In this document: positions 1-7,350 of the stretch, piece after piece
How the letters are laid out: each line of letters begins with the position of its first letter
Numbering within the stretch: the stretch's first letter is position 1
From: Ghiorsea sp.
GTDB taxonomy: Bacteria > Pseudomonadota > Zetaproteobacteria > Mariprofundales > Mariprofundaceae
NCBI GenBank assembly: GCA_027019685.1
Contig: JALUWH010000237.1
Span: forward strand, 1 to 7,912
Reading direction: 5' to 3'
Length of the DNA: 7,912 bases
Program-made: the position numbers and the translations under genes
Notes under the pieces: model-generated
Told to the model about the DNA's origin: nothing
Seen by the model: the letters and a program-made list of their open reading frames with translations, nothing else
Databases searched by the model: none

Positions 1-585
1 GGATAACAAACGCTTAAATGCGACTTGTGCATCAAAAACTTCTGCTTGATTGACTGCCACCATAAAACGACGCATATTTCTTTGTCGTGATAACACTTTG
101 ATTAAGGCATAGGCATCGGTTAATGAAGTTGGGTCTGGGGTAAGCACCACCAATGCTGATTCCGATGCTGATACAAAATACAATACATTATCACCAATAC
201 CTGCTGCGGCATCAATCAATACCAAATCATAATCTGAGGAAATACGGCGCATTTCATCCATCATCACTTGCTGTTGCTCGGCATCTAAAGCTGTAAGTTC
301 ATACAAACCACTGCCACCAGGTAACACATCAAAACCAGCTCTTGCGGGTACAATTAAATCGCTTAATCCTTTCTCACCACGCACCAACTCTAACAAAGAC
401 CCTTTGGGTGAAATGCCCAACATCACATCTACATTTGCCAAACCCAAATCTGCATCCAACAACAATACCCGCTGTCCTTTTTTTGCAGCATACTCGGCTA
501 GATGAACCGAAAAAAATGTCTTACCCACACCGCCTTTACCGCTACAAATGGCAATCACACGTGGTACTTCATTTCCAACACTCAT
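1..585 (-). CDS. flhG: FlhG/FleN, MinD-like ATPase controlling flagellar number (C-terminus outside window)
   Basis: This is a SIMIBI-class ATPase of the MinD/ParA family that works with FlhF to limit flagellar number and placement at the inner membrane. The 195 visible residues include a deviant Walker A (KGGVGKT, residues 17-23), the switch I stretch DADLGLANVDV (44-54) typical of FleN/FlhG, and a switch II DAAAGI (125-130), where many homologues have DTAAGI. Family members are about 270-300 residues, so roughly the last third, including the membrane-targeting helix, lies beyond the left edge. The ATG overlaps the flhF stop in an ATGA arrangement (4-nt overlap), and a strong GAGGAGAG ribosome site lies at 592-599, which fixes the start. 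Only 16 residues precede the P-loop and I see no DQAxxLR motif, the FlhF-activating element of some FlhG proteins; Pseudomonas-type FleN is similarly short. Gene identity is secure from motifs and context. Confidence 0.95.
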   Translation of the reverse strand, partial: MSVGNEVPRVIAICSGKGGVGKTFFSVHLAEYAAKKGQRVLLLDADLGLANVDVMLGISPKGSLLELVRGEKGLSDLIVPARAGFDVLPGGSGLYELTALDAEQQQVMMDEMRRISSDYDLVLIDAAAGIGDNVLYFVSASESALVVLTPDPTSLTDAYALIKVLSRQRNMRRFMVAVNQAEVFDAQVAFKRLLS

Positions 586-1655
586 GTGATGCTCTCCTCT
601 TCAAATTCTTCTTGCTGCTTATGATGTTTTACCAAAATCGCAGTCAATGCCTTTGGACTTAACCAGCCCATTTGCCCTGGAACTTCAGCACCAAAACTAC
701 AATACGACATTGGCATACGTGATGCCTCTGCCCAATTGACGATTTTACCTGGGCGGGTTGTCTCATCGAGCTTGGTGAAGGCGATTTGTGTCATTTCCAT
801 AGCTTGCGCACGTTTTAACATCATCAAACCATCTGCTTCATCCAAGCTTGCTGGCATCACGATAGTGCGGTGCGTACAAGCTAGCTTTTCCCATAATGCC
901 ATTTGCGAACGCAATACCGACGCATGCCGATTATTCCAACCTTCACTATCAATAAGCACAAGCTGTGCCGTTTTTGTAGCTTGATGAGCACGCTCTGCAT
1001 CTTCTTGATTTCTAATGATAAATAGAGGTATCCCCAGCACCTCAGCATAAGCATTGAGTACTTCGCTACCGCCAATGCGTTGGGTGTCTGTCGTCATCAA
1101 AGCAACGGATATACCTTTAAGGCTGTAATGTGTGGCAAGTTTGGCTGCAAGCAGTGTTTTGCCTGCACCATTAGGGCCTGATAATAAAACAACCCTACGC
1201 TCCTGCTTAGCAGAAAAAGCTTTAGCCCAGCGTAATGTGCCCAATGTAACAGGCTGATGTTTGGCATAGGCATCTGCCATTTCAAAAGCATTGATGGGTG
1301 ATACGCCCATAGCCAATAAATGGTCAAATGCAGTTTGCACATGTGCTTTGCTAATCGCCTGCCGATATTGCTCAACATCACGGTTGCCCAAGCTTGCAGC
1401 AATCTTTTCCAAGCGTTGCATGGATGCTTCCAAATTTAACTGAACAGCATTATCTACAGTAGGCTTGGAAACTACGGTGCTTTTCACAGCATCCTCAAGC
1501 TCATTATCCAATGCTGCATGCACACGCCATTCTTTTTCACCTTGGGCATTCACAGCCTCAATTCTATCCAAAATAACAGCATCAGAACCAAAGTCTTCTC
1601 GAACCAAGGCCAGTGCTTCATGCATTTTTGGGGCTGAAAAAACTTTAATTTGCAT
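582..1655 (-). CDS. flhF: FlhF, SRP-family GTPase for flagellar placement
   Basis: FlhF is the third SRP-type GTPase (with Ffh and FtsY); it marks the site, often the cell pole, where the flagellar base is built. The 357-residue protein starts with the conserved MQIKVF...DFGSDAVIL segment, followed by a short, poorly conserved B domain (about 45-95), an N domain, and a C-terminal G domain. Visible GTPase motifs are G1 GPNGAGKT (160-167), DTQRIGG (190-196), G4 TKLDE (294-298) and a G5-like SFGAEVPGQM (320-329). The G3 motif is unusual: DSEGW (236-240) stands where FlhF proteins normally read DTAG. The start overlaps the flhA stop by 11 nt and the stop overlaps flhG, with no strong ribosome site of its own, so expression is probably coupled to flhA. 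Length is at the short end for the family. Identity is certain; the effect of the altered G3 is not known. Confidence 0.97.
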   Translation of the reverse strand: MQIKVFSAPKMHEALALVREDFGSDAVILDRIEAVNAQGEKEWRVHAALDNELEDAVKSTVVSKPTVDNAVQLNLEASMQRLEKIAASLGNRDVEQYRQAISKAHVQTAFDHLLAMGVSPINAFEMADAYAKHQPVTLGTLRWAKAFSAKQERRVVLLSGPNGAGKTLLAAKLATHYSLKGISVALMTTDTQRIGGSEVLNAYAEVLGIPLFIIRNQEDAERAHQATKTAQLVLIDSEGWNNRHASVLRSQMALWEKLACTHRTIVMPASLDEADGLMMLKRAQAMEMTQIAFTKLDETTRPGKIVNWAEASRMPMSYCSFGAEVPGQMGWLSPKALTAILVKHHKQQEEFEEESIT

Positions 1656-3738
1656 CGTTTAAGCCCAACTTACTTAATGTGCGTACACTGATTCTCGATG
1701 GAATCTCAGCGACTGAAATCACAGCTACACGAGACATCACCTTACTCAAAGATGAAGCCAAATGCGGACGCAATACTGGTGTAGTTAATAATACAGGGAC
1801 ATCCACTTGCTGTTGGGCTGCAATTTCAGTAAATCGCGTAATAAAACGCTGCCATTGATTGAAATCCAAAGGTAAATTCACTGTGCCTGCAGGTGCTTGC
1901 GCTAAGCGTTCAGACATATTCTGCTCTACAGCAGGGTCTATGGTAAATACAGCAAGTTCATTTTGTTCATCCAAATACCGCTCTACTATGCTGCGCCCAA
2001 GTTTTAACCTTACCTTTTCCACCAATGCCAACATATCTTTTTGCTCATTCAAACCATCGGCAATGGTTTCAATAATCAACAATAAGTCGCGTATTGGCAC
2101 CCACTCTGACAACAAGCGCTGCAGTATATTTTGTAACAAACCATACGATACCTGTGCAGGCACAATCTCATCCACCACTTTAGGATAACGCTCGCTTAAC
2201 ATCTCCACCAACTCTCGCGTTTGTGCTCTATCCAACATCTCGGCAGCATGCACACGAAGAATCTCCGTGATATGCGTAACCACAACAGTGACAGGCTCTA
2301 CCACAGTATATCCCGAAAGCTCTGCTTGCTGACGTTTATCTTGGGTAATCCATAATGCAGGCAAACCAAATGCAGGTTCTTGTGTAGGCACACCTTCTAC
2401 ACGCATACCTGCAACCTGACCTTCAAGGGCAAGCAAGTTACGCGGGCGAATTTCACTGCGTCCAACTTCTGCTCCGCGAACCAATACCCGATAATCACCC
2501 ACACCCAACTGCAAATTATCTTTGATGTGTACGGGTGGTAATACAAAACCAATCTCTTGCGCAATTTGACGGCGAACGGTTTGCAAGCGTTCAAGCAAGT
2601 TACCATCGCCAGAACCTTCAACCAAATCAATCAAACCATACCCCACTTCCAAGCGCACAGGATCAACCACCAATAAATCTGACATGGGTTGCTCTTCTTC
2701 TTTTTTAGGGGCTTCAATGGCTTCAGCATCAACATCAGGTTTTGCAGCTTTTTGATTGACCGCTGTTTGTAAGTACCAACCTGAAAAACCAAGCCCTATT
2801 GCCAACATCATAAATGGAATAAAAGGAAGACCTGGCACAAAACTCATAAATAACATGGCTCCTGCTGCCACATAATGTACCCTAGGGTGTGCAGTGAACT
2901 GGTCAGTCATTTCAATCGACATGGTTGCGCCACTACCTGCTCGCGTAATCACAATACCTGCGGCAGTTGAAATAATCAGTGCAGGGATTTGGGATACCAA
3001 ACCATCACCCACTGTCAAAATACTGTACACGTTAATCGCATCACTCATGGACATACCTTGTTGCGCTGTACCTATAATCATACCCGCAATCAAATTGATT
3101 GCTGTGATAATCAAACCTGCTACAGCATCACCACGCACAAATTTTGCTGCACCATCCATAGAGCCATAAAACTCAGCTTCTCTTGCCACATCTTCACGGC
3201 GTTGTCGGGCTTGTTCCTCACTAATCATTCCCGCATTTAGGTCAGCATCAATCGCCATTTGTTTACCAGGCATAGCATCCAAGGTGAAGCGTGCTGCAAC
3301 CTCTGCAATACGCGTTGAACCCTTGGTAATCACGATAAAGTTAATCAATACCAATACAATAAAGATAATTAAACCAACAACAGTATTACCACCAACGACA
3401 AACTGACCAAAACCTTCAATCACATGCCCTGCTGCTGCCGTACCCTCCTGCCCGTGTAACAGGATAAGACGTGTAGTGGCAACATTGAGTGAAAGACGAA
3501 ACAATGTAGTTAATAATAATAACGATGGGAAAATCGAGAACTCTAATGGCTTAAGCACATAAATAGCAGTGAGAAGAATCAAGACACCTGCTGCAATATT
3601 AATCGCCAACAAAAAGTCCATAATCCAAGTTGGCAATGGCACCATCATAATCATGATGACTGCCAATACACCCACAGCTAACATGACATCAGTATGTTTG
3701 CTCATGCGTTGTAATGTTAGGGTTGCGCTAGCCAACAT
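1645..3738 (-). CDS. flhA: FlhA, flagellar type III export gate protein
   Basis: FlhA forms the nonameric ring of the flagellar export gate; its membrane half is implicated in proton-coupled export and its cytoplasmic half docks chaperone-substrate complexes. The 697-residue length is normal. The N-terminal half (about 18-325) contains the expected eight hydrophobic segments. The FHIPEP-family signature lies in the cytoplasmic loop, with EVAARFTLDAMPGKQMAID at 146-164 followed by ADLNAGMIS. An acidic and lysine-rich linker (about 330-350) leads to the soluble domain with the conserved VDPVRLEVGYGLIDLV (358-373). A ribosome site (GAGGAG, 3749-3754) overlaps the flhB stop, 10 nt before the chosen ATG. 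A nearer ATG at 3745 is out of frame and closes after five codons. An internal Met12 is a possible alternative start. It lies 14 nt after flhB and overlaps flhF by 11 nt. Confidence 0.98.
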   Translation of the reverse strand: MLASATLTLQRMSKHTDVMLAVGVLAVIMIMMVPLPTWIMDFLLAINIAAGVLILLTAIYVLKPLEFSIFPSLLLLTTLFRLSLNVATTRLILLHGQEGTAAAGHVIEGFGQFVVGGNTVVGLIIFIVLVLINFIVITKGSTRIAEVAARFTLDAMPGKQMAIDADLNAGMISEEQARQRREDVAREAEFYGSMDGAAKFVRGDAVAGLIITAINLIAGMIIGTAQQGMSMSDAINVYSILTVGDGLVSQIPALIISTAAGIVITRAGSGATMSIEMTDQFTAHPRVHYVAAGAMLFMSFVPGLPFIPFMMLAIGLGFSGWYLQTAVNQKAAKPDVDAEAIEAPKKEEEQPMSDLLVVDPVRLEVGYGLIDLVEGSGDGNLLERLQTVRRQIAQEIGFVLPPVHIKDNLQLGVGDYRVLVRGAEVGRSEIRPRNLLALEGQVAGMRVEGVPTQEPAFGLPALWITQDKRQQAELSGYTVVEPVTVVVTHITEILRVHAAEMLDRAQTRELVEMLSERYPKVVDEIVPAQVSYGLLQNILQRLLSEWVPIRDLLLIIETIADGLNEQKDMLALVEKVRLKLGRSIVERYLDEQNELAVFTIDPAVEQNMSERLAQAPAGTVNLPLDFNQWQRFITRFTEIAAQQQVDVPVLLTTPVLRPHLASSLSKVMSRVAVISVAEIPSRISVRTLSKLGLNDAN

Positions 3739-3752
3739 AAATCATGTGCTCC

Positions 3753-4814
3753 TCATTTCATTTTAAAGACTTCAGCCAAAATCACCGCCACTGCTTCAAA
3801 TAACTCTTCAGGGATTTCATAACCAATCTCTACCTGCTTAAACAAGGAACGCGCCAAAAGTTTATTTTCACGCACAGGTACACCACTTTCCTTAGCTAAA
3901 GCTTTAATTTTTAATGCAATATTATCTTTACCCTTGGCAATAACCTTGGGCGCACCACCACCCTGAGTGTCATATTTTAGTGCCACGGCAAAATGCGTTG
4001 GGTTGGTAATCACCACATCAGCTTTGGGTACATCTGACATCATACGATTTTGTGCTTGTTCCATTTGAATTTGACGAATTTTGGCTTTGAGTTGTGGGTC
4101 GCCATCGCTCTCTTTGTGTTCATCACGTACTTCTTTCATCGACATTTTCATGGATTTTGCATGTTCCCAGCGTTGATAAATCACGTCCGCTAAAGCAATA
4201 ACAAAGAAAAAGGCAGCCACCAGACCTATAATCGATAAGCTTCCTTGCACCAGTAGTGATGCGATATCCCCCACACTTTTACGCGAACTATGAATAGCAG
4301 GGTCAAACAAGTCTGAAACCACAGACCAACAAATAAAACTAATCACGGTTAGCTTGGTGATTGATTTAATAAACTCCGCAACTGATTTGCTGGAAAACAA
4401 TCGCCCTAAGCCTTTCATTGGACTCACTTTTTCCATTTTTGGTTGTATGGTTTCAAAGGTAAACACAGGACCCGTCACCAAAAACACCACCAACATCCCA
4501 AGCAATACCATGGGTATAGCAATGGGCAGCACAAATAATGCAACTTCCATGGACAAATCAATAAGCAAGGTCTGCATACCCTCTGCTGTCATATCCACCA
4601 CGACCTTGCCTCCAAGAAAAGATTTCAATAAATCTTCTGCCCGCATTGCCATCCATGCGCCAATGCCTGTCACAGATAATGAAGCTAAAATCAAAAATGA
4701 AATGGCTGTTGATGGTTCGCGGCTGGTGGCTACTTGCCCCTTATTTCGGGCATCTTCCAGCCGCTTATCACTGGCATCTTCGGTCTGCTGGGATTTATCC
4801 TGATCGTCTGACAT
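3753..4814 (-). CDS. flhB: FlhB, export-gate substrate-specificity switch protein
   Basis: FlhB sits at the export gate and switches the apparatus from rod/hook to filament substrates after cleaving itself. The 353-residue protein has the typical N-terminal signature (KRLEDARNKGQVATSRE, 17-33), four hydrophobic segments (about 37-58, 90-118, 148-168, 188-212) and a charged cytoplasmic linker. The autocleavage motif NPTH is at 271-274, within ADVVITNPTHFAVALKYD, so the key Asn and Pro are intact. The end of the cytoplasmic domain (ENKLLARSLF...GYEIPEELFEAVA) is complete. The ATG immediately follows the fliR TAG with no gap. A weak AGGG-type ribosome site lies within the fliR end, so coupling to fliR is likely. 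Nothing suggests a divergent or type III virulence version; context makes it flagellar. Confidence 0.98.
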   Translation of the reverse strand: MSDDQDKSQQTEDASDKRLEDARNKGQVATSREPSTAISFLILASLSVTGIGAWMAMRAEDLLKSFLGGKVVVDMTAEGMQTLLIDLSMEVALFVLPIAIPMVLLGMLVVFLVTGPVFTFETIQPKMEKVSPMKGLGRLFSSKSVAEFIKSITKLTVISFICWSVVSDLFDPAIHSSRKSVGDIASLLVQGSLSIIGLVAAFFFVIALADVIYQRWEHAKSMKMSMKEVRDEHKESDGDPQLKAKIRQIQMEQAQNRMMSDVPKADVVITNPTHFAVALKYDTQGGGAPKVIAKGKDNIALKIKALAKESGVPVRENKLLARSLFKQVEIGYEIPEELFEAVAVILAEVFKMK

Positions 4815-5594
4815 CTAATGCCCTGAAAGCCTACGTAAAAACATAGGCAAATCCTGCCCCAACCCTGAAAAGGCATCATACATTAACGACATCATGGCAG
4901 GAAAGGAGAGTGATAAAATCAACAAACCCAAACCAACAGATAATGGAAAACTTACGAAAAATACCTGAATTTGTGGTACCGCCCTTGCAATCAAACCCAA
5001 GGCTACATAAACGAAAAAGAGTAAGGTTAAGATAGGAGCCATCAACTGAATCGCTAAAACAAACATATCTGCCGCAGCTTGTGTAATCACATCCCAACCA
5101 TTAAACGACCATGTCGTGCCTACTGGCATGATGTTAAATGATTCCACCAAAGTCATAATAAACATATGGTGCGCTCCACTCGCCAACCACATAAGCATAG
5201 CAAAAATACCAATAAACTGTGCAACTACCGCCGATTGTGAGGAGGTGACAGGGTCAAACATATTTGCCATTGCCATACCCATCTGTAAGCTCATCACTTG
5301 TCCTGCAAAGTGTGCTGCAGTAAAAATAAGCTGCGCAATCATAGCAAGGGCTGCGGCAAGTAACATTTCTTGAATTGCCAACATGGCGAACACAACTACA
5401 TCAGGTTGAATCACAGGTACATGTTGAGAAACCACAGGATAAAGCAAAACCGTCAAAATTCCGACAAAGCCTGTTTTAATTGGAGAAGGCACCAACTTAT
5501 GCCCAATCACAGGTAGTAGCATCATCAATAAACTGATGCGTAAAAAGACTAAAATTCCAACCAAAATATCTTGCTCATCAGGAAGGGGGAACAT
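4815..5594 (-). CDS. fliR: FliR, flagellar export gate core protein
   Basis: FliR is one subunit of the FliP5-FliQ4-FliR1 helical export pore in the flagellar basal body. The 259-residue length is standard. It is strongly hydrophobic throughout, with segments at about 10-30, 38-60, 65-95, 125-150, 175-205 and 212-240. Conserved-looking stretches include VGILVFLRIS near the start, the region LQMGMAMANMFDP, and the PLSVGLGLLILSLS segment near the C-terminus. The start lies one base after the fliQ TAA, and the ribosome site is weak, which points to translational coupling with fliQ. The stop abuts the flhB ATG. Family assignment rests on overall pattern plus exact operon position; both agree. Confidence 0.97.
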   Translation of the reverse strand: MFPLPDEQDILVGILVFLRISLLMMLLPVIGHKLVPSPIKTGFVGILTVLLYPVVSQHVPVIQPDVVVFAMLAIQEMLLAAALAMIAQLIFTAAHFAGQVMSLQMGMAMANMFDPVTSSQSAVVAQFIGIFAMLMWLASGAHHMFIMTLVESFNIMPVGTTWSFNGWDVITQAAADMFVLAIQLMAPILTLLFFVYVALGLIARAVPQIQVFFVSFPLSVGLGLLILSLSFPAMMSLMYDAFSGLGQDLPMFLRRLSGH

Positions 5595-5595
5595 C

Positions 5596-5865
5596 TTAAC
5601 TTAACAAGGTGGGGATAGATTCAAAAATGCGGCGGGTATAACTCACCAGTGTTTCTACCATCCAAGGTGCAGCAATCACCATCACCACAAACACAGCAAT
5701 AATTTTGGGTACAAAAGTTAGTGTCATCTCTTGAATCTGGGTCACAGCCTGAAACAATGAAATCGCCACCCCTATCACCAATGCCACCACCAACATCGGC
5801 ATGGATAACATCAATATCATTTCAAGAGCTTCTTTACCGTAATTAATGACTAAGTCTGGGTTCAT
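5596..5865 (-). CDS. fliQ: FliQ, flagellar export gate core protein
   Basis: FliQ is the small two-helix-hairpin subunit that wraps the FliP/FliR core of the flagellar export pore. The 89-residue protein has two long hydrophobic stretches (about 15-40 and 53-75) joined by the conserved loop QAVTQIQEMTLTFVPKI, all normal for the family. I chose the ATG at 5865 over an in-frame TTG at 5871 for three reasons: it gives the usual length and N-terminus, the damaged second copy at 7482 begins at the equivalent ATG without an equivalent TTG, and the promoter just upstream would start transcription at about 5866, leaving the TTG untranscribed. No clear Shine-Dalgarno sequence precedes it. It heads the tight block fliQ-fliR-flhB-flhA-flhF-flhG; fliP, its usual upstream neighbour, is replaced here by an oxidoreductase gene. 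Confidence 0.97.
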   Translation of the reverse strand: MNPDLVINYGKEALEMILMLSMPMLVVALVIGVAISLFQAVTQIQEMTLTFVPKIIAVFVVMVIAAPWMVETLVSYTRRIFESIPTLLS

Positions 5866-5893
5866 ACTCAACTAAAAGCAAAGCTAGTGCCAA
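5724..5893 (-). repeat. Direct repeat, intact copy (fliQ 5' part plus its promoter)
   Basis: This 170-bp stretch, covering the sigma-54 promoter and roughly the first 47 codons of fliQ, recurs in the same orientation at 7351-7505. The best-conserved part, 5792-5865 against 7409-7482, matches at 66 of 74 positions by eye. The length difference of 15 bp is fully accounted for by deletions of 9, 1 and 5 bp in the other copy. Confidence 0.88.
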
Positions 5894-5981
5894 AAAAAGT
5901 ATAAAGTACAAATCTCAACTAAAGCTTTTAGAAAACGAAGTGGAAAATTAACTCCGCCATATCACCCAACTAAAGGCTTTT
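5869..5981 (-). repeat. Three spaced copies of a short CTTTAGTTG-type motif between the oxidoreductase and fliQ
   Basis: On the plus strand CAACTAAAAGC (5869-5879), CAACTAAAGCTTTT (5916-5929) and CAACTAAAGGCTTTT (5967-5981) recur about 47-51 bp apart. The first overlaps the fliQ promoter's downstream edge, the second contains a small inverted repeat (CTAAA-GCT-TTTAG, 5919-5931), and the third spans the oxidoreductase stop codon. They could be activator sites or duplication scars; the short length also allows coincidence in AT-rich DNA. Confidence 0.4.
5877..5893 (-). promoter_or_regulatory. Predicted sigma-54 (RpoN) -24/-12 promoter for fliQRflhBAFG
   Basis: Read on the minus strand the site is TTGGCAC-TAGCT-TTGCT, matching the sigma-54 consensus (TTGGCAC, five bases, TTGCW) with the required GG-to-GC spacing. 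Putting the GC at -13/-12 sets transcription start near 5866, one base before the fliQ ATG, so the message would be leaderless or nearly so. RpoN control of mid-level flagellar genes is well known in polarly flagellated proteobacteria, with an activator of the FleQ/FlrC type; no activator gene is in this window. Confidence 0.75.
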
Positions 5982-7118
5982 GATTATTGCATGCAAAAAA
6001 GGATGTTTTTTAACAGATGAAGTGTAATCACGCTTACCTTCGATAAGGTCAGCCATACCTCGGCATAAGCGATGTCCATAATGTTTGAATATCATGTTCC
6101 GCCAACGAGAGTTAGGGTGATATATAACCTTAGCTATCAACCTTGCAACCTTCAACTCTTGTAGTATAGGTTCAATCACATCCTGTTGATACATATTAGC
6201 GACTTGGTTGGGTTGTTTAAAATGCTTTGTAATAGCATTCCCTGCCCCTAAACCACTTTGAATCGCATGCGTTAAGCCTTCGGCAGTAACAGGGTCCGCC
6301 AAACCCGCAGTATCCCCAACCAGTAGCATACGTTGTTTCATCATGGGCTGCTTACGTGGGGAAAGTGGTATAATAAAACCTTTTCGATTGGTAATGCGAG
6401 CATCTTGAAAACCTAACTTTTCTAAATAAGCATCCAAGCAGTTTTGTAAGTTAGGGCTTTGTTGTGGTCTCATCATGCTCAAACCTACAGATAAGTGGTC
6501 TCCTTTAGAAAAAACCCAAGCATATCCACCTTGAACAATACCAAAATCAAACATCGCCTGATCTTGAAAAGCATGCTGCTTATCAACATAAACATCAGCC
6601 TCAAGGGCGGGTAAAAGCAACCTATCTTCTTTCCAAAATTGATTGCTTAATGTTGCCATTGCCCCTTCAGCAAACACCACATACTTTCCTTCTATATCAC
6701 CATGGTTGCTGTGAACATGAACGGATGAAGCACTGGGCTTAATCACTTTGACTTGCGTCTTATCATAAATCTGAACACCTAAACGCTTGGCATGTTGTAT
6801 TAACGCATAATCAAAGCTATTGCGGCAAACCATCGTAATAAGGTTATCTCTTTTTTGTGTAAACGCCATTTCTGGGTCATTCGTTTGCATAGCAATGGTG
6901 TGGCACTGCTGCTCCACAGGAAAACTAATGTCTTTAGGGATAAGGTTAACAGCACGTTTAACCAAACCTCCTGCGCAAACTTTTCTTCGGGGCAACTCAG
7001 ATTTTTCTAATACAGCAATAGAAAGACCTTTCTCTGCACAAGCAATCGCACTCATGATACCTGCAGGTCCAGCACCTATCACAATAACATCCACAGATAT
7101 TGTCTTTGAACCCATCAT
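5970..7118 (-). CDS. FAD-dependent oxidoreductase, geranylgeranyl reductase family
   Basis: This flavoprotein belongs to the family that saturates double bonds in isoprenoid chains (geranylgeranyl groups of chlorophyll, archaeal lipids or menaquinone side chains). The 382-residue protein has an N-terminal Rossmann dinucleotide motif VIGAGPAG (13-20) with E38 at the expected FAD-ribose position. It also has the family's Cys motif RRKVCAGGL (44-52, C48), the GGYAWVFSKGDHLSVGL segment (197-213), and the second FAD motif GDTAGLADPVTAEG (268-281). No signal peptide or membrane helix is seen, so it is probably cytoplasmic or membrane-associated. Two adjacent ATGs (7118, 7115) can serve as start; a GAGGG ribosome site (7126-7130) sits seven bases upstream of the first. 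It lies 104 bp before fliQ with no visible terminator, so read-through is possible, yet it has no known flagellar role. It is flanked by direct repeats of fliQ. The substrate cannot be told from the sequence. Confidence 0.88.
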   Translation of the reverse strand: MMGSKTISVDVIVIGAGPAGIMSAIACAEKGLSIAVLEKSELPRRKVCAGGLVKRAVNLIPKDISFPVEQQCHTIAMQTNDPEMAFTQKRDNLITMVCRNSFDYALIQHAKRLGVQIYDKTQVKVIKPSASSVHVHSNHGDIEGKYVVFAEGAMATLSNQFWKEDRLLLPALEADVYVDKQHAFQDQAMFDFGIVQGGYAWVFSKGDHLSVGLSMMRPQQSPNLQNCLDAYLEKLGFQDARITNRKGFIIPLSPRKQPMMKQRMLLVGDTAGLADPVTAEGLTHAIQSGLGAGNAITKHFKQPNQVANMYQQDVIEPILQELKVARLIAKVIYHPNSRWRNMIFKHYGHRLCRGMADLIEGKRDYTSSVKKHPFLHAIIKSL

Positions 7119-7158
7119 ATAAATACCCTCAAATGTTTAATTGACCCATTGCCACTGA

Positions 7159-7174
7159 AATCATGACCATGATT
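7159..7174. promoter_or_regulatory. Perfect 7-bp inverted repeat upstream of the oxidoreductase gene, possible operator
   Basis: AATCATG-AC-CATGATT is a perfect two-armed palindrome about 40 bp upstream of the oxidoreductase start, a usual place for a repressor or activator site. A second small palindrome (TTGAT-AA-ATCAA, 7173-7184) overlaps its right end. No clear -35/-10 pair is visible around them, so the regulatory role is a guess from symmetry and position. Confidence 0.3.
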
Positions 7175-7350
7175 GATAAATCAAAACATGGCATCACAAA
7201 ATCATAAAAGCAAAGTATCATTCACTTTTTAGACCTTAATGACATAAGGTATTCAATTACTCTACACCTGATTCAAAATCTTTCAGGACTTATTGAAATG
7301 GTGAAGTATTTTTTGCAGCTTGTTCGATAAGAAGCAAGCGAAATGTTAAA

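Noticed and set aside
4354..4803. Plus-strand 149-codon open frame inside flhB
   Set aside because: It lies entirely antisense to a conserved gene, and its translation shows no recognisable domain; a shadow of flhB.
5866..5871. TTG at 5871 as the fliQ start, giving 91 residues
   Set aside because: The aligned remnant lacks an equivalent codon, the ATG at 5865 gives the usual FliQ N-terminus, and the predicted transcription start lies downstream of the TTG.
5894..5935. Sigma-70 promoter for fliQ using a TATACT-like -10 on the minus strand
   Set aside because: No acceptable -35 element is found at 16-18 bp; the sigma-54 site just downstream is far stronger.
7173..7184. Possible FNR/ANR box (TTGAT...ATCAA)
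   Set aside because: The half-sites are separated by two bases, whereas the FNR consensus needs four.
7267..7287. Hairpin CCTGA...TCAGG as a terminator
   Set aside because: The stem is only 5 bp with an 11-nt loop and no T-run follows on either strand.
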